Positions 8,302 to 17,872 of a stretch of 64,000 bases of DNA are shown piece after piece (the first letter of the stretch is position 1; each line of letters opens with the position of its first letter). Source of the stretch: an uncultured Lachnospiraceae bacterium (GTDB lineage Bacteria; Bacillota; Clostridia; Lachnospirales; Lachnospiraceae); contig CAJTNC010000003.1 in assembly GCA_910577955.1 (NCBI GenBank), positions 1 to 64,000 of the forward strand, given 5' to 3'. The notes below the pieces were generated by a model, which was not told the DNA's origin, did not search any database, and was given only the letters and a program-made list of their open reading frames with translations. The position numbers and the translations under genes were made by a program.

Positions 8302-9081
8302 ATGAAAAATTATTCAGAAGATGCAAACAGACAGTACCATATTCAGGTGGCAGAGGGGGAAGTCGGTCGGTATGTGATCATGCCGGGAGATCCGAAACGC
8401 TGTGCAAAAATTGCAAAGTATTTTGACGATCCGGTGTTGATTGCGGATAACAGGGAGTATGTGACTTACACCGGGACATTGGACGGGGTGAAAGTCAGTG
8501 TGACATCCACCGGGATCGGCGGACCGTCGGCGTCCATTGCCATGGAGGAATTGTATCGCTGCGGAGCGGACACTTTTATCAGGATCGGCACCTGCGGCGG
8601 TATGCAGACAGAGATAAAAAGCGGTGATATCGTTGTTGCTACAGGGGCTGTCCGCATGGAGGGAACAAGCAGGGAGTATGCGCCCATTGAGTATCCGGCG
8701 GTGCCGGATCTTCAGGTGACTAACGCGTTGGCGGAGGCGGCAAAACAGAAAGGTTATCCGTTCCACACGGGGGTTGTACAGTGCAAAGATGCTTTTTACG
8801 GGCAGCATGAACCTGAGACAAAACCGGTCAGCTATGAACTGATGAACAAATGGGAGGCATGGAAGCGGATGGGTTGTCTTGCTTCTGAAATGGAATCGGC
8901 GGCGCTCTTTATCGTGGGCAGTCATCTGAGGGTGAGGACAGGTTCCTGTTTCCTTGTGGTAGCAAACCAGGAGCGTGAAAAACTCGGATTGGAAAATCCT
9001 GTTGCACACGATACGGAATCAGCGATCCAGGTGGCGGTAGAGGCAGTAAGGAGATTGATCAAAGAAGATCAGGAGAGATAG
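8302..9081 (+). CDS. udp: uridine phosphorylase
   Basis: Splits uridine (and related nucleosides) with phosphate to uracil and ribose-1-phosphate. The 259 residues show the NP-I family: PGDPKRCAKIA near the N-terminus, STGIGGPSASIAMEEL, RIGTCGGMQ (phosphate site) and SEMESAALF (ribose-binding Met-Glu-Ser). The presence of an insert around KQKGYPFHTGVVQCKDAFY matches the uridine rather than purine phosphorylase branch. It begins a three-gene salvage set with deoC (10-base gap) and cdd. No nucleoside transporter or repressor is adjacent. Confidence 0.92.
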   Translation: MKNYSEDANRQYHIQVAEGEVGRYVIMPGDPKRCAKIAKYFDDPVLIADNREYVTYTGTLDGVKVSVTSTGIGGPSASIAMEELYRCGADTFIRIGTCGGMQTEIKSGDIVVATGAVRMEGTSREYAPIEYPAVPDLQVTNALAEAAKQKGYPFHTGVVQCKDAFYGQHEPETKPVSYELMNKWEAWKRMGCLASEMESAALFIVGSHLRVRTGSCFLVVANQEREKLGLENPVAHDTESAIQVAVEAVRRLIKEDQER

Positions 9082-9091
9082 GAGGAGTATC

Positions 9092-9760
9092 ATGATAGAT
9101 AAGAAAGAACTTGTGAAACACGTTGACCACACATTGCTTTTGCAGCCCTCTACATGGGGGGAGATCAGACAGATCTGCGACGATGCGGTAAAATACGAAA
9201 CTGCGTCCGTCTGCATTCCGCCCTGCTATGTGAAGCAGGCGGCGGAGTATATGCAGGGAAAGGTGGCTGTCTGCACCGTCATCGGTTTTCCCAACGGTAA
9301 TATGACGACGGCAGTCAAAGAATTTGAGACAAAGGATGCCATCGCAAACGGAGCGGAGGAGATCGATATGGTCATCAATATCGGATGGCTGAAAGATAAA
9401 AAATACGATCTGTTGGAAGAAGAGATCCGTACTCTGAAAGGGGCATGCGGGGAAAAGATACTGAAGGTGATCATCGAAACTTGTCTTTTGACGGATGAAG
9501 AAAAGATTAAAATGTGTGAGATCGTGACGGCGGCGGGAGCGGATTATATTAAGACGTCTACCGGATTTTCCACGGGAGGCGCGACTTTTGACGATGTAAA
9601 GCTGTTTGCGCAGCACGTTGGGCCTGAGGTAAAGATCAAAGCAGCGGGCGGTATTTCGTCTTTGGATGATGCGGAGAAGTTTCTTGAGTTGGGGGCTGAC
9701 AGGCTTGGCACGAGCCGCATTATCAAGCTTTTAAAAAACGAAGAAGCTACAGGATATTAA
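9092..9760 (+). CDS. deoC: deoxyribose-phosphate aldolase
   Basis: Cleaves 2-deoxyribose-5-phosphate to acetaldehyde and glyceraldehyde-3-phosphate, so deoxynucleoside sugars enter glycolysis. At 222 residues it has normal length. The Schiff-base lysine is in ADYIKTSTGFSTGGAT and the second conserved lysine in KIKAAGGISS; DHTLL near the start and GFPNG are also family marks. GGAGGAG lies just before ATG 9092. It sits between udp and cdd with short gaps, consistent with one operon for nucleoside breakdown. Confidence 0.95.
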   Translation: MIDKKELVKHVDHTLLLQPSTWGEIRQICDDAVKYETASVCIPPCYVKQAAEYMQGKVAVCTVIGFPNGNMTTAVKEFETKDAIANGAEEIDMVINIGWLKDKKYDLLEEEIRTLKGACGEKILKVIIETCLLTDEEKIKMCEIVTAAGADYIKTSTGFSTGGATFDDVKLFAQHVGPEVKIKAAGGISSLDDAEKFLELGADRLGTSRIIKLLKNEEATGY

Positions 9761-9778
9761 AACTGCGGAGGTGTGTGA

Positions 9779-10198
9779 ATGGAGAAAAGACAGGCAGAGG
9801 AGATGATCGAACTGGCAATCCGCCAGATGGATTTTTCGTATGTACCTTATTCTCATTTCAGAGTGGGGGCTGCGCTTTTATCAAAAAACGGAAAGATCTA
9901 TACCGGCTGCAATATAGAAAATGCGGGTTTTTCTTCGACCAACTGCGCGGAGCGGACTGCATTTTTCAAGGCTGTGAGCGAGGGGACAACAGAGTTTACA
10001 GCAATCTGTATCGTGGGTGGTAAGAATGGAGTCCTGACGGGGTACGCTGCGCCCTGCGGTGTATGCAGACAGGTTATGATGGAATTTTGTGATCCCGATA
10101 CTTTCGAGATCATTTTGGCAAAGAGCAAAGATGAGTATAAAATCTATACTTTGAGCGAATTGCTGCCGCTGGGGTTCGGACCGGCAGATCTGGCCTGA
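9779..10198 (+). CDS. cdd: cytidine deaminase
   Basis: Deaminates cytidine and deoxycytidine to uridine and deoxyuridine, feeding udp two genes upstream. The 139-residue protein has the zinc motif of the homotetrameric class: NCAERTAFF (Cys ligand with catalytic Glu) and PCGVCRQVMMEF (two Cys ligands), plus YSHFRVGAAL and GCNIENAGF for substrate binding. RBS: GGAGGTGTG directly upstream. It is followed 49 bases later by ilvD, a change of pathway. Confidence 0.95.
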   Translation: MEKRQAEEMIELAIRQMDFSYVPYSHFRVGAALLSKNGKIYTGCNIENAGFSSTNCAERTAFFKAVSEGTTEFTAICIVGGKNGVLTGYAAPCGVCRQVMMEFCDPDTFEIILAKSKDEYKIYTLSELLPLGFGPADLA

Positions 10199-10247
10199 TG
10201 GGCGGATATCGGAAAAACTATACATTTCATAAGGAAGGGTGTGTATC

Positions 10248-11918
10248 ATGAGGAGTGACAATGTGAAAACCGGGATGCAGCAGGCGCCCCACAGAAGTTT
10301 ATTCAATGCGTTAGGGTTTACAGAGGAGGAGATGAGAAAGCCGATGGTCGGTATTGTCAGTTCCTACAACGAAATCGTGCCCGGCCATATGAATCTGGAT
10401 AAAATAGTAGAAGCAGTGAAGATGGGCGTGGCGGAAGCCGGCGGCGTGCCGGTGGTGTTTCCGGCCATTGCAGTCTGCGATGGGATCGCTATGGGGCATG
10501 TGGGCATGAAGTATTCCCTTGTGACAAGAGATCTGATCGCCGATTCCACAGAGTGTATGGCACTTGCGCATCAGTTTGACGCGCTGGTGATGGTGCCGAA
10601 CTGCGATAAGAACGTGCCGGGACTTTTGATGGCGGCGGCAAGGATCAATGTGCCCACGGTATTCGTATCCGGCGGTCCGATGTTGGCGGGACGCGTGAAA
10701 GGGCAAAAGAGAAGCCTGTCATCCATGTTTGAGGCGGTGGGGTCCCACGCTGCCGGCACAATGAGCGAGGAGGAAGTGCGGGAGTTTGAGGAGAAAGTAT
10801 GTCCCACCTGCGGTTCCTGTTCCGGTATGTACACGGCGAATTCCATGAACTGCCTGACGGAGGCACTGGGTATGGGGCTTCGCGGAAACGGCACGATTCC
10901 GGCAGTCTATTCCGAGAGGATCAAACTGGCGAAACACGCGGGCATGGCTGTGATGGAGATGTTGAAACGGAATATCTGTCCGAGGGATATTATGACAAAG
11001 GAAGCGGTCTTAAATGCGCTGACCGTGGATATGGCCCTCGGGTGTTCCACAAACTCCATGCTGCATCTGCCGGCCATTGCCCATGAGATCGGTTTTGATT
11101 TTGATATTGCTCTGGCAAACGAGATCAGCGAAAAGACGCCGAACCTCTGCCATCTGGCGCCTGCAGGCCCTACCTATATGGAGGATTTAAATGAGGCGGG
11201 CGGCGTTTATGCAGTGATGAGAGAACTGTCCGAACTGGGACTGCTGCATGAGAATTGTATGACTGTGACAGGTAAGACTGTCGGTGAAAATATAAAGGAT
11301 GCGGTGAACAAAGATCCTGAAGTGATCAGACCTCTTGACAACCCCTACAGCAAAACCGGCGGTCTGGCTGTGTTAAAGGGAAATCTGGCGCCGGACGGTT
11401 CGGTTGTGAAGCGTTCCGCAGTGGTGCCTGAGATGATGGTGCACGAAGGGCCTGCAAGGGTATTTGAGTGCGAGGAGGATGCCATCGAGGCGATCAAATC
11501 AGGAAAGATCGTGGCCGGCGATGTGGTGGTGATCCGCTATGAAGGACCTAAGGGAGGTCCGGGTATGAGAGAGATGTTAAATCCCACGTCTGCAATCGCG
11601 GGAATGGGGCTTGGTTCCAGCGTTGCGCTGATCACGGACGGGCGATTCTCCGGAGCCAGCAGGGGCGCATCCATCGGGCATGTGTCGCCGGAAGCGGCGG
11701 TGGGAGGCACCATCGCGCTGGTGGAGGAAGGGGATATCATCAGCATCGATATTCCGAATTACAGCCTGAATGTGAAAGTCCGGAAGGAAATCCTTGAGGA
11801 GAGAAGAGCGAAATGGCAGCCCAGAGAACCCAAGGTAAATACCGGATATCTGGCAAGATATCGGGAGATGGTGACCAGCGGCAACAGAGGTGCGATCCTT
11901 GAGAAGGTGAAAAAGTAG
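10248..11918 (+). CDS. ilvD: dihydroxy-acid dehydratase
   Basis: Dehydrates 2,3-dihydroxy acids to 2-keto acids, the third common step of valine and isoleucine synthesis; a [Fe-S] enzyme. About 556 residues. Cluster cysteines lie in PNCDKNVPG, CPTCGSCSGMYTANSMNC and nearby; the C-terminal block GRFSGASRGASIGHVSPEAAVGG is typical. ATG 10248 (MRSDNVKTG) is preferred over the TG-type start nine bases earlier because AAGGAAGGG ends 8 nt upstream of it. It is 56 bases ahead of ilvB and probably co-transcribed. ilvC lies about 46 kb away with a second ilvB. Confidence 0.95.
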   Translation: MRSDNVKTGMQQAPHRSLFNALGFTEEEMRKPMVGIVSSYNEIVPGHMNLDKIVEAVKMGVAEAGGVPVVFPAIAVCDGIAMGHVGMKYSLVTRDLIADSTECMALAHQFDALVMVPNCDKNVPGLLMAAARINVPTVFVSGGPMLAGRVKGQKRSLSSMFEAVGSHAAGTMSEEEVREFEEKVCPTCGSCSGMYTANSMNCLTEALGMGLRGNGTIPAVYSERIKLAKHAGMAVMEMLKRNICPRDIMTKEAVLNALTVDMALGCSTNSMLHLPAIAHEIGFDFDIALANEISEKTPNLCHLAPAGPTYMEDLNEAGGVYAVMRELSELGLLHENCMTVTGKTVGENIKDAVNKDPEVIRPLDNPYSKTGGLAVLKGNLAPDGSVVKRSAVVPEMMVHEGPARVFECEEDAIEAIKSGKIVAGDVVVIRYEGPKGGPGMREMLNPTSAIAGMGLGSSVALITDGRFSGASRGASIGHVSPEAAVGGTIALVEEGDIISIDIPNYSLNVKVRKEILEERRAKWQPREPKVNTGYLARYREMVTSGNRGAILEKVKK

Positions 11919-11974
11919 TCGGCAGATTTAAATCACATATAGAAAACAGATACGGTAAATCAGGAGGAATTTGC

Positions 11975-13654
11975 ATGCAGCTTACAGGCTCGGAAATTGT
12001 AATAGAATGTTTGAAAGAACAGGGAGTGGACACCGTGTTCGGTTATCCCGGCGGAACCATTTTAAATGTGTATGACGCATTGTATAAGCACAGTGATGAG
12101 ATCAATCATATTTTGACAAGTCATGAGCAGGGGGCGGCTCACGCGGCAGACGGTTACGCGAGAGCTACGGGAAAAGTGGGCGTTTGTATGGCTACCAGCG
12201 GCCCCGGTGCAACTAATCTCGTAACAGGGATTGCGACGGCCTACATGGATTCCATTCCGGTGGTGGCTATCACGGCAAATGTAAATCTGCCTGCTCTCGG
12301 AAAAGATTCTTTTCAGGAGGTGGATATTGCCGGCGTGGTGATGCCGATCACAAAGCACAGTTATATTGTCAAGGATGTGACAAAGTTGGCGGATACCTTG
12401 CGGAAGGCGTTCCACATCGCGAGGTCGGGTCGTCCCGGTCCTGTGCTTGTGGACATTACGAAGGATGTGACTGCAAATACTTGTGAGTTTGAGCCAAAGA
12501 AGCCGGAAGCGGCGGAAAAGAAGGTGAAATATTCGGAGGAGGATATTGAGGCGGCAATCGAGCTGATTGAGAAAGCAAAACGGCCTTTCCTGTATGTGGG
12601 CGGCGGCGTTATTCTGTCGGAGGCATCTCCGGAACTGGCGGAATTTGTGAAGAAAGTGGATGCGCCGGTGGGCGATACATTGATGAGCAAAGGGGCTTTC
12701 AACGGAAGAGACGCGGTCTATACGGGTATGATAGGCATGCACGGTACAAAGAGTTCCAATCTGGGCGTCAGCGAGTGTGATCTGTTGATTGCGCTGGGAG
12801 CAAGATTTTCCGACCGCGTGGTGGGAGATCCGAAAAGTTTTGCGGCGAGAGCAAAGGTTCTCCATATCGATATCGATGCCGCGGAGATCAATAAGAACAT
12901 AAAGACAGATGTGTCAGTGGTGGGAGACTTGAAGGAGATCCTGCAGATTTTGAACAGCAGACTGGAGGAAAGAAAGCATCCGGAATGGATTGCGAGAATC
13001 GCGGAACTGAAAGAAAAATATCCGCTGACTTACGATAAGAGTTCGTTGACCTGTCCGTATATCATTGAGGAGATCGACAGACTGACGGAGGGCGGGGCGA
13101 TCATTACCACGGATGTGGGACAGCATCAGATGTGGGCAGCACAGTATTATAAGTATACGGAACCCAGAACCTTCCTTTCCTCAGGCGGTCTCGGCACGAT
13201 GGGGTATGGTTTGGGAGCTTGTATCGGTGCAAAGACCGGCAGACCGGATAAGATCTGTATCAATATCGGCGGGGACGGATGCTTCCGCATGAATCTGAAC
13301 GAACTGGCCACAGCCAGCAGATACAATATTCCGATCATACAGGTCGTGATCAATAATCATGTGCTGGGGATGGTCAGACAGTGGCAGACCCTGTTTTACG
13401 GACAACGCTATTCACAGACTGTTCTGCAGGATAAAGTGGATTTCTGTAAAGTGGCGGAGGGACTTGGCTGCGAGGCGATCCTCGTGACAAAGAAAGAGGA
13501 GGTTGCCCCGGCCATTGAGAAGGCAATTTCTCTCGGGAGGCCAGTGGTACTTAACTGTATTATAGATGAGGACGATAAAGTGTTCCCTATGGTATCTCCG
13601 GGCGGGGCGATCAGCGAAGCTTTTGACGCGGAGGATTTGGCAAAGAGAGTATAG
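11975..13654 (+). CDS. ilvB: acetolactate synthase, large (catalytic) subunit
   Basis: Thiamine-diphosphate enzyme that condenses two pyruvates (or pyruvate and 2-oxobutyrate). The 559 residues contain the catalytic glutamate segment SHEQGAAHAADGYARATG, GPGATNLVTGIATAYMDS, and the ThDP motif GGDGCFRMNLNELATA...NNHVLGM. QWQTLFY near the end is typical of the biosynthetic enzyme. No small subunit gene is next to it: the two ilvN copies in this window are at 56720-57809, beside another catalytic subunit. It may borrow those or act unregulated. An intrinsic terminator follows 29 bases after the stop. Confidence 0.93.
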   Translation: MQLTGSEIVIECLKEQGVDTVFGYPGGTILNVYDALYKHSDEINHILTSHEQGAAHAADGYARATGKVGVCMATSGPGATNLVTGIATAYMDSIPVVAITANVNLPALGKDSFQEVDIAGVVMPITKHSYIVKDVTKLADTLRKAFHIARSGRPGPVLVDITKDVTANTCEFEPKKPEAAEKKVKYSEEDIEAAIELIEKAKRPFLYVGGGVILSEASPELAEFVKKVDAPVGDTLMSKGAFNGRDAVYTGMIGMHGTKSSNLGVSECDLLIALGARFSDRVVGDPKSFAARAKVLHIDIDAAEINKNIKTDVSVVGDLKEILQILNSRLEERKHPEWIARIAELKEKYPLTYDKSSLTCPYIIEEIDRLTEGGAIITTDVGQHQMWAAQYYKYTEPRTFLSSGGLGTMGYGLGACIGAKTGRPDKICINIGGDGCFRMNLNELATASRYNIPIIQVVINNHVLGMVRQWQTLFYGQRYSQTVLQDKVDFCKVAEGLGCEAILVTKKEEVAPAIEKAISLGRPVVLNCIIDEDDKVFPMVSPGGAISEAFDAEDLAKRV

Positions 13655-13683
13655 AAGTAAACAGCAGACAGTATAAAGAATGG

Positions 13684-13715
13684 GCCTCATCAGACAAACG
13701 ATGGGGCTTATCTTT
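13684..13715 (+). terminator. intrinsic terminator after ilvD-ilvB
   Basis: Stem GCCTCATC (13684-13691) / GATGGGGC (13700-13707), 8-nt loop, followed by TTATCTTTCT. Confidence 0.75.
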
Positions 13716-13765
13716 CTATTGGCTTTATATTTCCGCGCGGCAAAGTAAGATTTATAGCGCAGGGG

Positions 13766-13924
13766 GTTGTGGTCGATGCATGGTTTACGGGATTTGCGGA
13801 AACTTCGGAGAAAAATCTATATTTTTGCGTTTATCTGGGAAGAACAGAAGGTATGGATGTAACCAGTTTGGGAGCAAAAGAGATAGCGCTTCGGTTGGTG
13901 GAAGATTATGAGCAGGCAGATTAG
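13766..13924 (+). pseudogene. C-terminal remnant of a class D beta-lactamase / BlaR1-type penicillin-binding domain
   Basis: A 52-codon frame without a start codon, ending in TAG, reads VVVDAWFTGFAETSEKNLYF and continues to GAKEIALRLVEDY. The DAWFTGFAE block is the end of class D beta-lactamases and the sensor domain of BlaR1/MecR1 proteins (KTG-type strand, then W-F-x-G). The rest of the gene is missing: the upstream 60 bases hold the ilvB terminator. I read it as the tail left by a deletion. It cannot encode resistance as it stands. Confidence 0.6.
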
Positions 13925-13977
13925 ATAAAAAGAAAGAGTGAGAGCCTGATATAGGACAGAAACAAAAGAGGGTGTAT

Positions 13978-15429
13978 ATGGAAACAGGAAAAAAGATACG
14001 CAGTTTTGTGGTACTTTTTATATTATTATGTGTGGGCGTTTATGTGGGAATTGCATATTATTATATGAGCGGTTTTTCTTTCGGCACTTGGATCAACGGC
14101 GTCTACTGTACCGGGAAAAGCGTGGAGGAAGTCAACGAGGAATTGCTTGCAAAGGGAGCTCAGGCAGAACTGGAAGTGATCTATCCTATTTTGGGAGGGG
14201 AGAAACAGCAGGCGGCAGAGCAGGAAAGCCGACGCTTTGTTTTGGACTCTAACACAGTACAGTTTGATTATACAAGACCCCTTAAACAGCTTTTACAGAG
14301 GCAGAGACCCCTTTTGTGGGCGAGAAATTTGTTTTTGCCGGAAGGCGGCTATGAAATAATGCCCGAGATCACGATGTCGGAAGAGGGAGAGAAACTGTTT
14401 GCCGGGGAGTTTCTGGCGGATGGTACAGTGCAGGCGGAATCAGAAAGAGAAGCCTGTATACGTTTGGAAAAAGACGAGACGACAGGCTTTAGGCTTTATA
14501 ACGGAAAGAAAAACCGGTTTGACGAAGAAAAGGCATTGCAGGAGTGTATCACGGCTGTGAAACAGGGGGAGAAAAGCATTGTTCTTTCCGCGGCCTGCTA
14601 TTATGATATGGAGGCGGATGCGGAGGAAAAAGAGCAGGAAGCCCTATACCGAGAATTGCAGGAATTTCTGGACTTTGAGATCATTTATGATATGGGGGCG
14701 GAGCAGGTAAGGTTTGACCGAAAAGCTCTGGTGGATCTGCTTGAGACAGAGGGGGAAGAGCCCTTTACATTTGCCCGCGGCGAAGAGGGAAAATTGAAAT
14801 GGGATGAGCAAAAGATAGCGTCGTCGATCGATACGCTGGCAGAACATTATGACACCTACGGCAAGCCAAGACAGTTTACCGTGACAGGGGGCGGAGAGAT
14901 TACGCTGGAACAGGGAAATTACGGGACACAGTTAAATAAAAAGGCGGAGGTAAAATGGCTGTCGGAGGCTCTTACGGAGAGAAAGAGTACCACCCATGTT
15001 CCGGATTATGTGAGGGAAGCCTATGCGAGAGGCGAAAACGATATAGGAGATACCTATATCGAAATCAATATGACGAAACAGAAACTTTGGTTTTACGCGG
15101 GCGGGACTGTGGAGATCGAGACTCCTATCGTGACCGGCAACATGGTGCGGCGCAGAGCTACGCCGGAGGGCGTATACTATGTATACAGCAAGCAGAAAAA
15201 CCGGATCCTGCGGGGACCCGGGTACGCCTCTCATGTCAATTACTGGATGCCGGTAAAAGGGGGCGTGGGCATTCACGATGCGCTCTGGCGGGATGAGTTC
15301 GGCGGCGAGATCTACAAGAAGGAGGGCTCCCACGGGTGCATCAACCTGCCCCTTGAGGCGGCGGAAAATCTCTACGGAATGATAGAGGTGGGGGTGCCTG
15401 TAGTGATGTACTATGAGGAAGAGGAATAA
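13978..15429 (+). CDS. L,D-transpeptidase with peptidoglycan-binding repeats
   Basis: Cell-wall cross-linking enzyme forming 3-3 peptide bonds or anchoring proteins. The 483-residue protein has an N-terminal membrane helix (about 7-27), a long middle of peptidoglycan-binding domains (about 40-330) and a C-terminal YkuD domain (about 345-480). The catalytic motif is intact: HDALW, then SHGCINLP with the nucleophilic cysteine. ATG 13978 is used since AGAGGG (13967-13972) is 5 nt upstream; an in-frame GTG at 13972 would overlap its own RBS. It stands alone between a dead gene tail and serC. Confidence 0.92.
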   Translation: METGKKIRSFVVLFILLCVGVYVGIAYYYMSGFSFGTWINGVYCTGKSVEEVNEELLAKGAQAELEVIYPILGGEKQQAAEQESRRFVLDSNTVQFDYTRPLKQLLQRQRPLLWARNLFLPEGGYEIMPEITMSEEGEKLFAGEFLADGTVQAESEREACIRLEKDETTGFRLYNGKKNRFDEEKALQECITAVKQGEKSIVLSAACYYDMEADAEEKEQEALYRELQEFLDFEIIYDMGAEQVRFDRKALVDLLETEGEEPFTFARGEEGKLKWDEQKIASSIDTLAEHYDTYGKPRQFTVTGGGEITLEQGNYGTQLNKKAEVKWLSEALTERKSTTHVPDYVREAYARGENDIGDTYIEINMTKQKLWFYAGGTVEIETPIVTGNMVRRRATPEGVYYVYSKQKNRILRGPGYASHVNYWMPVKGGVGIHDALWRDEFGGEIYKKEGSHGCINLPLEAAENLYGMIEVGVPVVMYYEEEE

Positions 15430-15539
15430 AATTTTTCCCGTTGATTTTGCATGTTCAAAGTTGACTTCTCAGGCTCAAGACGGTAAAATGAATTGTTGGC
15501 GGAATATAGGTACAGGGTGAAAAGACTGGAGGAATGACC

Positions 15540-16622
15540 ATGGCGAGAGTATATAATTTTTCGGCCGGTCCTGCGGTGCTTCCGGAGGAAGTGCTGAGGG
15601 AGGCAGCGGCTGAAATGTTGGATTATGAAGGGTGCGGCATGTCTGTGATGGAGATGAGCCACCGCTCCAAAGTATATGATAAGATCATCAAAGAAGCGGA
15701 GGCGGATCTCCGGGAACTGATGAATATTCCTGATAATTACAAGGTATTGTTTCTGCAGGGCGGCGCGAGCCTGATCTTTGCTTCCGTGCCTATGAATCTG
15801 ATGAAAAATAGAAAGGCAGGCTATATTATTACGGGACAGTGGGCAAAAAAAGCCTATCAGGAAGCGAAGATCTACGGCGAGGCGGTGGAGCTTGCCTCCT
15901 CGGCGGATCAGACTTTTTCCTACATACCGGACTGTTCCGATCTGGATATTCCCGACGATCTGGACTACGTTTATATTTGTGAGAATAATACAATCTACGG
16001 CACAAAGTACCATACATTGCCGGATACAAAGGGGAAGATCCTTGTGGCGGACGTTTCCTCCTGTTTCCTGTCAGAGCCGGTGGATGTGACAAAGTACGGT
16101 CTGCTCTATGCGGGCGTACAGAAAAACGTCGGCCCTGCGGGCGTACAGATCGTCATCATCAGAGAGGATCTGATCTCCGATGAGGTACTGGCCGGGACTC
16201 CGACTATGATGAAGTTCAAAACCCATGCGGACAACGATTCTCTCTATAATACGCCGCCCTGTTACGGCATCTACATCTGCGGGAAGGTGTTTAAATGGTT
16301 AAAGGCCATGGGAGGCTTATCAGAGATGAAACGCCGCAATGAGGAGAAAGCGAAGATCCTTTATGATTTTCTGGATGAGAGCGCGTTGTTCAAAGGAACG
16401 GTCAGAAAGAAGGATCGTTCTCTGATGAATGTGCCCTTTGTGACCGGCGACGTCGAACTGGATGCACGGTTTGTGGCGGATGCGAAAAAAGCAGGGTTTG
16501 AAAATCTGAAAGGGCACCGCAGCGTGGGAGGCATGCGAGCTTCCATCTATAACGCGATGCCGAAAGAAGGGGTGGAGGCCCTTGTGGCGTTTATGCGGAA
16601 ATTTGAGGAGGAACACAAATAA
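15540..16622 (+). CDS. serC: phosphoserine aminotransferase
   Basis: PLP enzyme converting 3-phosphohydroxypyruvate to phosphoserine with glutamate, second step of serine synthesis. The 360 residues begin ARVYNFSAGPAVLPEEVL, with LFLQGGAS (phosphate/PLP region), ADVSSCFLSEP and YAGVQKNVGPAG carrying the Schiff-base lysine. ATG 15540 is 7 nt from GGAGG; an in-frame ATG six bases earlier is too close. The stop codon is followed immediately by the serA start. No serB is adjacent. Confidence 0.96.
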   Translation: MARVYNFSAGPAVLPEEVLREAAAEMLDYEGCGMSVMEMSHRSKVYDKIIKEAEADLRELMNIPDNYKVLFLQGGASLIFASVPMNLMKNRKAGYIITGQWAKKAYQEAKIYGEAVELASSADQTFSYIPDCSDLDIPDDLDYVYICENNTIYGTKYHTLPDTKGKILVADVSSCFLSEPVDVTKYGLLYAGVQKNVGPAGVQIVIIREDLISDEVLAGTPTMMKFKTHADNDSLYNTPPCYGIYICGKVFKWLKAMGGLSEMKRRNEEKAKILYDFLDESALFKGTVRKKDRSLMNVPFVTGDVELDARFVADAKKAGFENLKGHRSVGGMRASIYNAMPKEGVEALVAFMRKFEEEHK

Positions 16623-17786
16623 ATGTATAAATATCATTGCTTAAATCCTATCGCAAAGGTGGGATTAGACCGGTTTACGCCGGATTACACAAAGACCAAT
16701 GAGATCGCGGAAGCGGACGGCATTTTGGTCAGAAGCGCTTCCATGCATGAGATGGAGCTGCCGGAGAATCTTCTGGCGGTGGCCAGAGCCGGAGCCGGCG
16801 TCAACAATATTCCGCTTCAAAAATGTGCGGATAAAGGTATTGTGGTATTCAATACCCCGGGAGCTAACGCCAATGGTGTGAAGGAGTTGGTGATCGCCGG
16901 GATGCTGCTCGCCTCCAGAGATGTGGTTGGCGGCATCGAGTGGGTGAAATCCGAGCAGGAAAACGCTGATATTGCAAAAGCGGCTGAGAAAGAAAAAAAG
17001 AGATTTGCCGGAACGGAGTTAGAGGGCAAGAAGTTAGGCATCATCGGCTTGGGTGCCATCGGTGTGAGGGTGGCAAACGCGGCAAAACATATGGGCATGG
17101 AAGTCTATGGCTATGACCCCTATGTCTCCGTGGATGCAGCTTGGAACTTGAGCCGTGATGTGCATCATGTGCTGAATGTGGACGATATTTACGAGTACTG
17201 TGACATTATTACGATCCATGTGCCCTTGATGGATGCCACAAGAGGCATGGTAGGCGAGGAAGCGGTGGCGAAGATGAAGCGGGGCGTGATTCTGTTAAAC
17301 TTTGCAAGGGATGTGCTGATGGATGAAGAGGCCGTATTAAGGGGGATTCGTTCCGGTAAGATCAGAAAATATGTAACAGATTTTCCGAACAGCGTTACGG
17401 CAGGTCAGGAGGGATGTATCGTGATCCCGCATCTGGGGGCTTCCACCGAGGAGTCCGAGGATAACTGCGCGAAAATGGCGGTGAAAGAGTTAAGAAATTA
17501 TCTGGAAAACGGGAATATTGTAAACTCTGTGAACTATCCGAACTGCGATATGGGCATCTGTACTAAGGCGGGCCGTATTGCGGTGTTCCACAAGAATATT
17601 GCCAATATGATCACAAAATTCACCTCCATTTTGGGGGATGCAGGTATCAACATCTCCGATATGACCAATAAGTCCAAAGGGGAAGTCGCATATACAATGT
17701 TGGATCTGGAGACAAAGCCGGATGAAGATTTGATCGGGAAACTGCGTGAAGTGAAGGGCGTATTCCGCGTGAGGGTTGTGAAGTAA
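16623..17786 (+). CDS. serA: D-3-phosphoglycerate dehydrogenase
   Basis: Oxidises 3-phosphoglycerate with NAD+, first step of serine synthesis. The 387-residue form has the substrate domain, the NAD domain (KLGIIGLGAIGVRVANAA) with catalytic Arg/Glu/His segments (NFARDVLMDEEAV, IPHLGASTEESEDNC), and a C-terminal ACT domain (about 315-387, FTSILGDAGINISDM) that could sense serine. It starts directly at the end of serC with no gap, so the two are translationally coupled. Upstream order serC-serA means the operon encodes the second step first. Confidence 0.95.
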   Translation: MYKYHCLNPIAKVGLDRFTPDYTKTNEIAEADGILVRSASMHEMELPENLLAVARAGAGVNNIPLQKCADKGIVVFNTPGANANGVKELVIAGMLLASRDVVGGIEWVKSEQENADIAKAAEKEKKRFAGTELEGKKLGIIGLGAIGVRVANAAKHMGMEVYGYDPYVSVDAAWNLSRDVHHVLNVDDIYEYCDIITIHVPLMDATRGMVGEEAVAKMKRGVILLNFARDVLMDEEAVLRGIRSGKIRKYVTDFPNSVTAGQEGCIVIPHLGASTEESEDNCAKMAVKELRNYLENGNIVNSVNYPNCDMGICTKAGRIAVFHKNIANMITKFTSILGDAGINISDMTNKSKGEVAYTMLDLETKPDEDLIGKLREVKGVFRVRVVK

Positions 17787-17805
17787 ACGATAGAAAATAG
17801 AGAAA

Positions 17806-17834
17806 GGAAGCACCGGTGGAGAGTCGGTGCTTTC
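17806..17834 (+). terminator. hairpin after serA (weak terminator)
   Basis: A 10-bp stem (GGAAGCACCG / CGGTGCTTTC, one G-T) with a 9-nt loop lies between serA and the transporter ATPase. The following bases are GCAATG rather than a T-run, so it may only partly terminate. Confidence 0.55.
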
Positions 17835-17872
17835 GCAATGCAGGAAACAAAAGAAGGAGGGGGAGAAAAACA

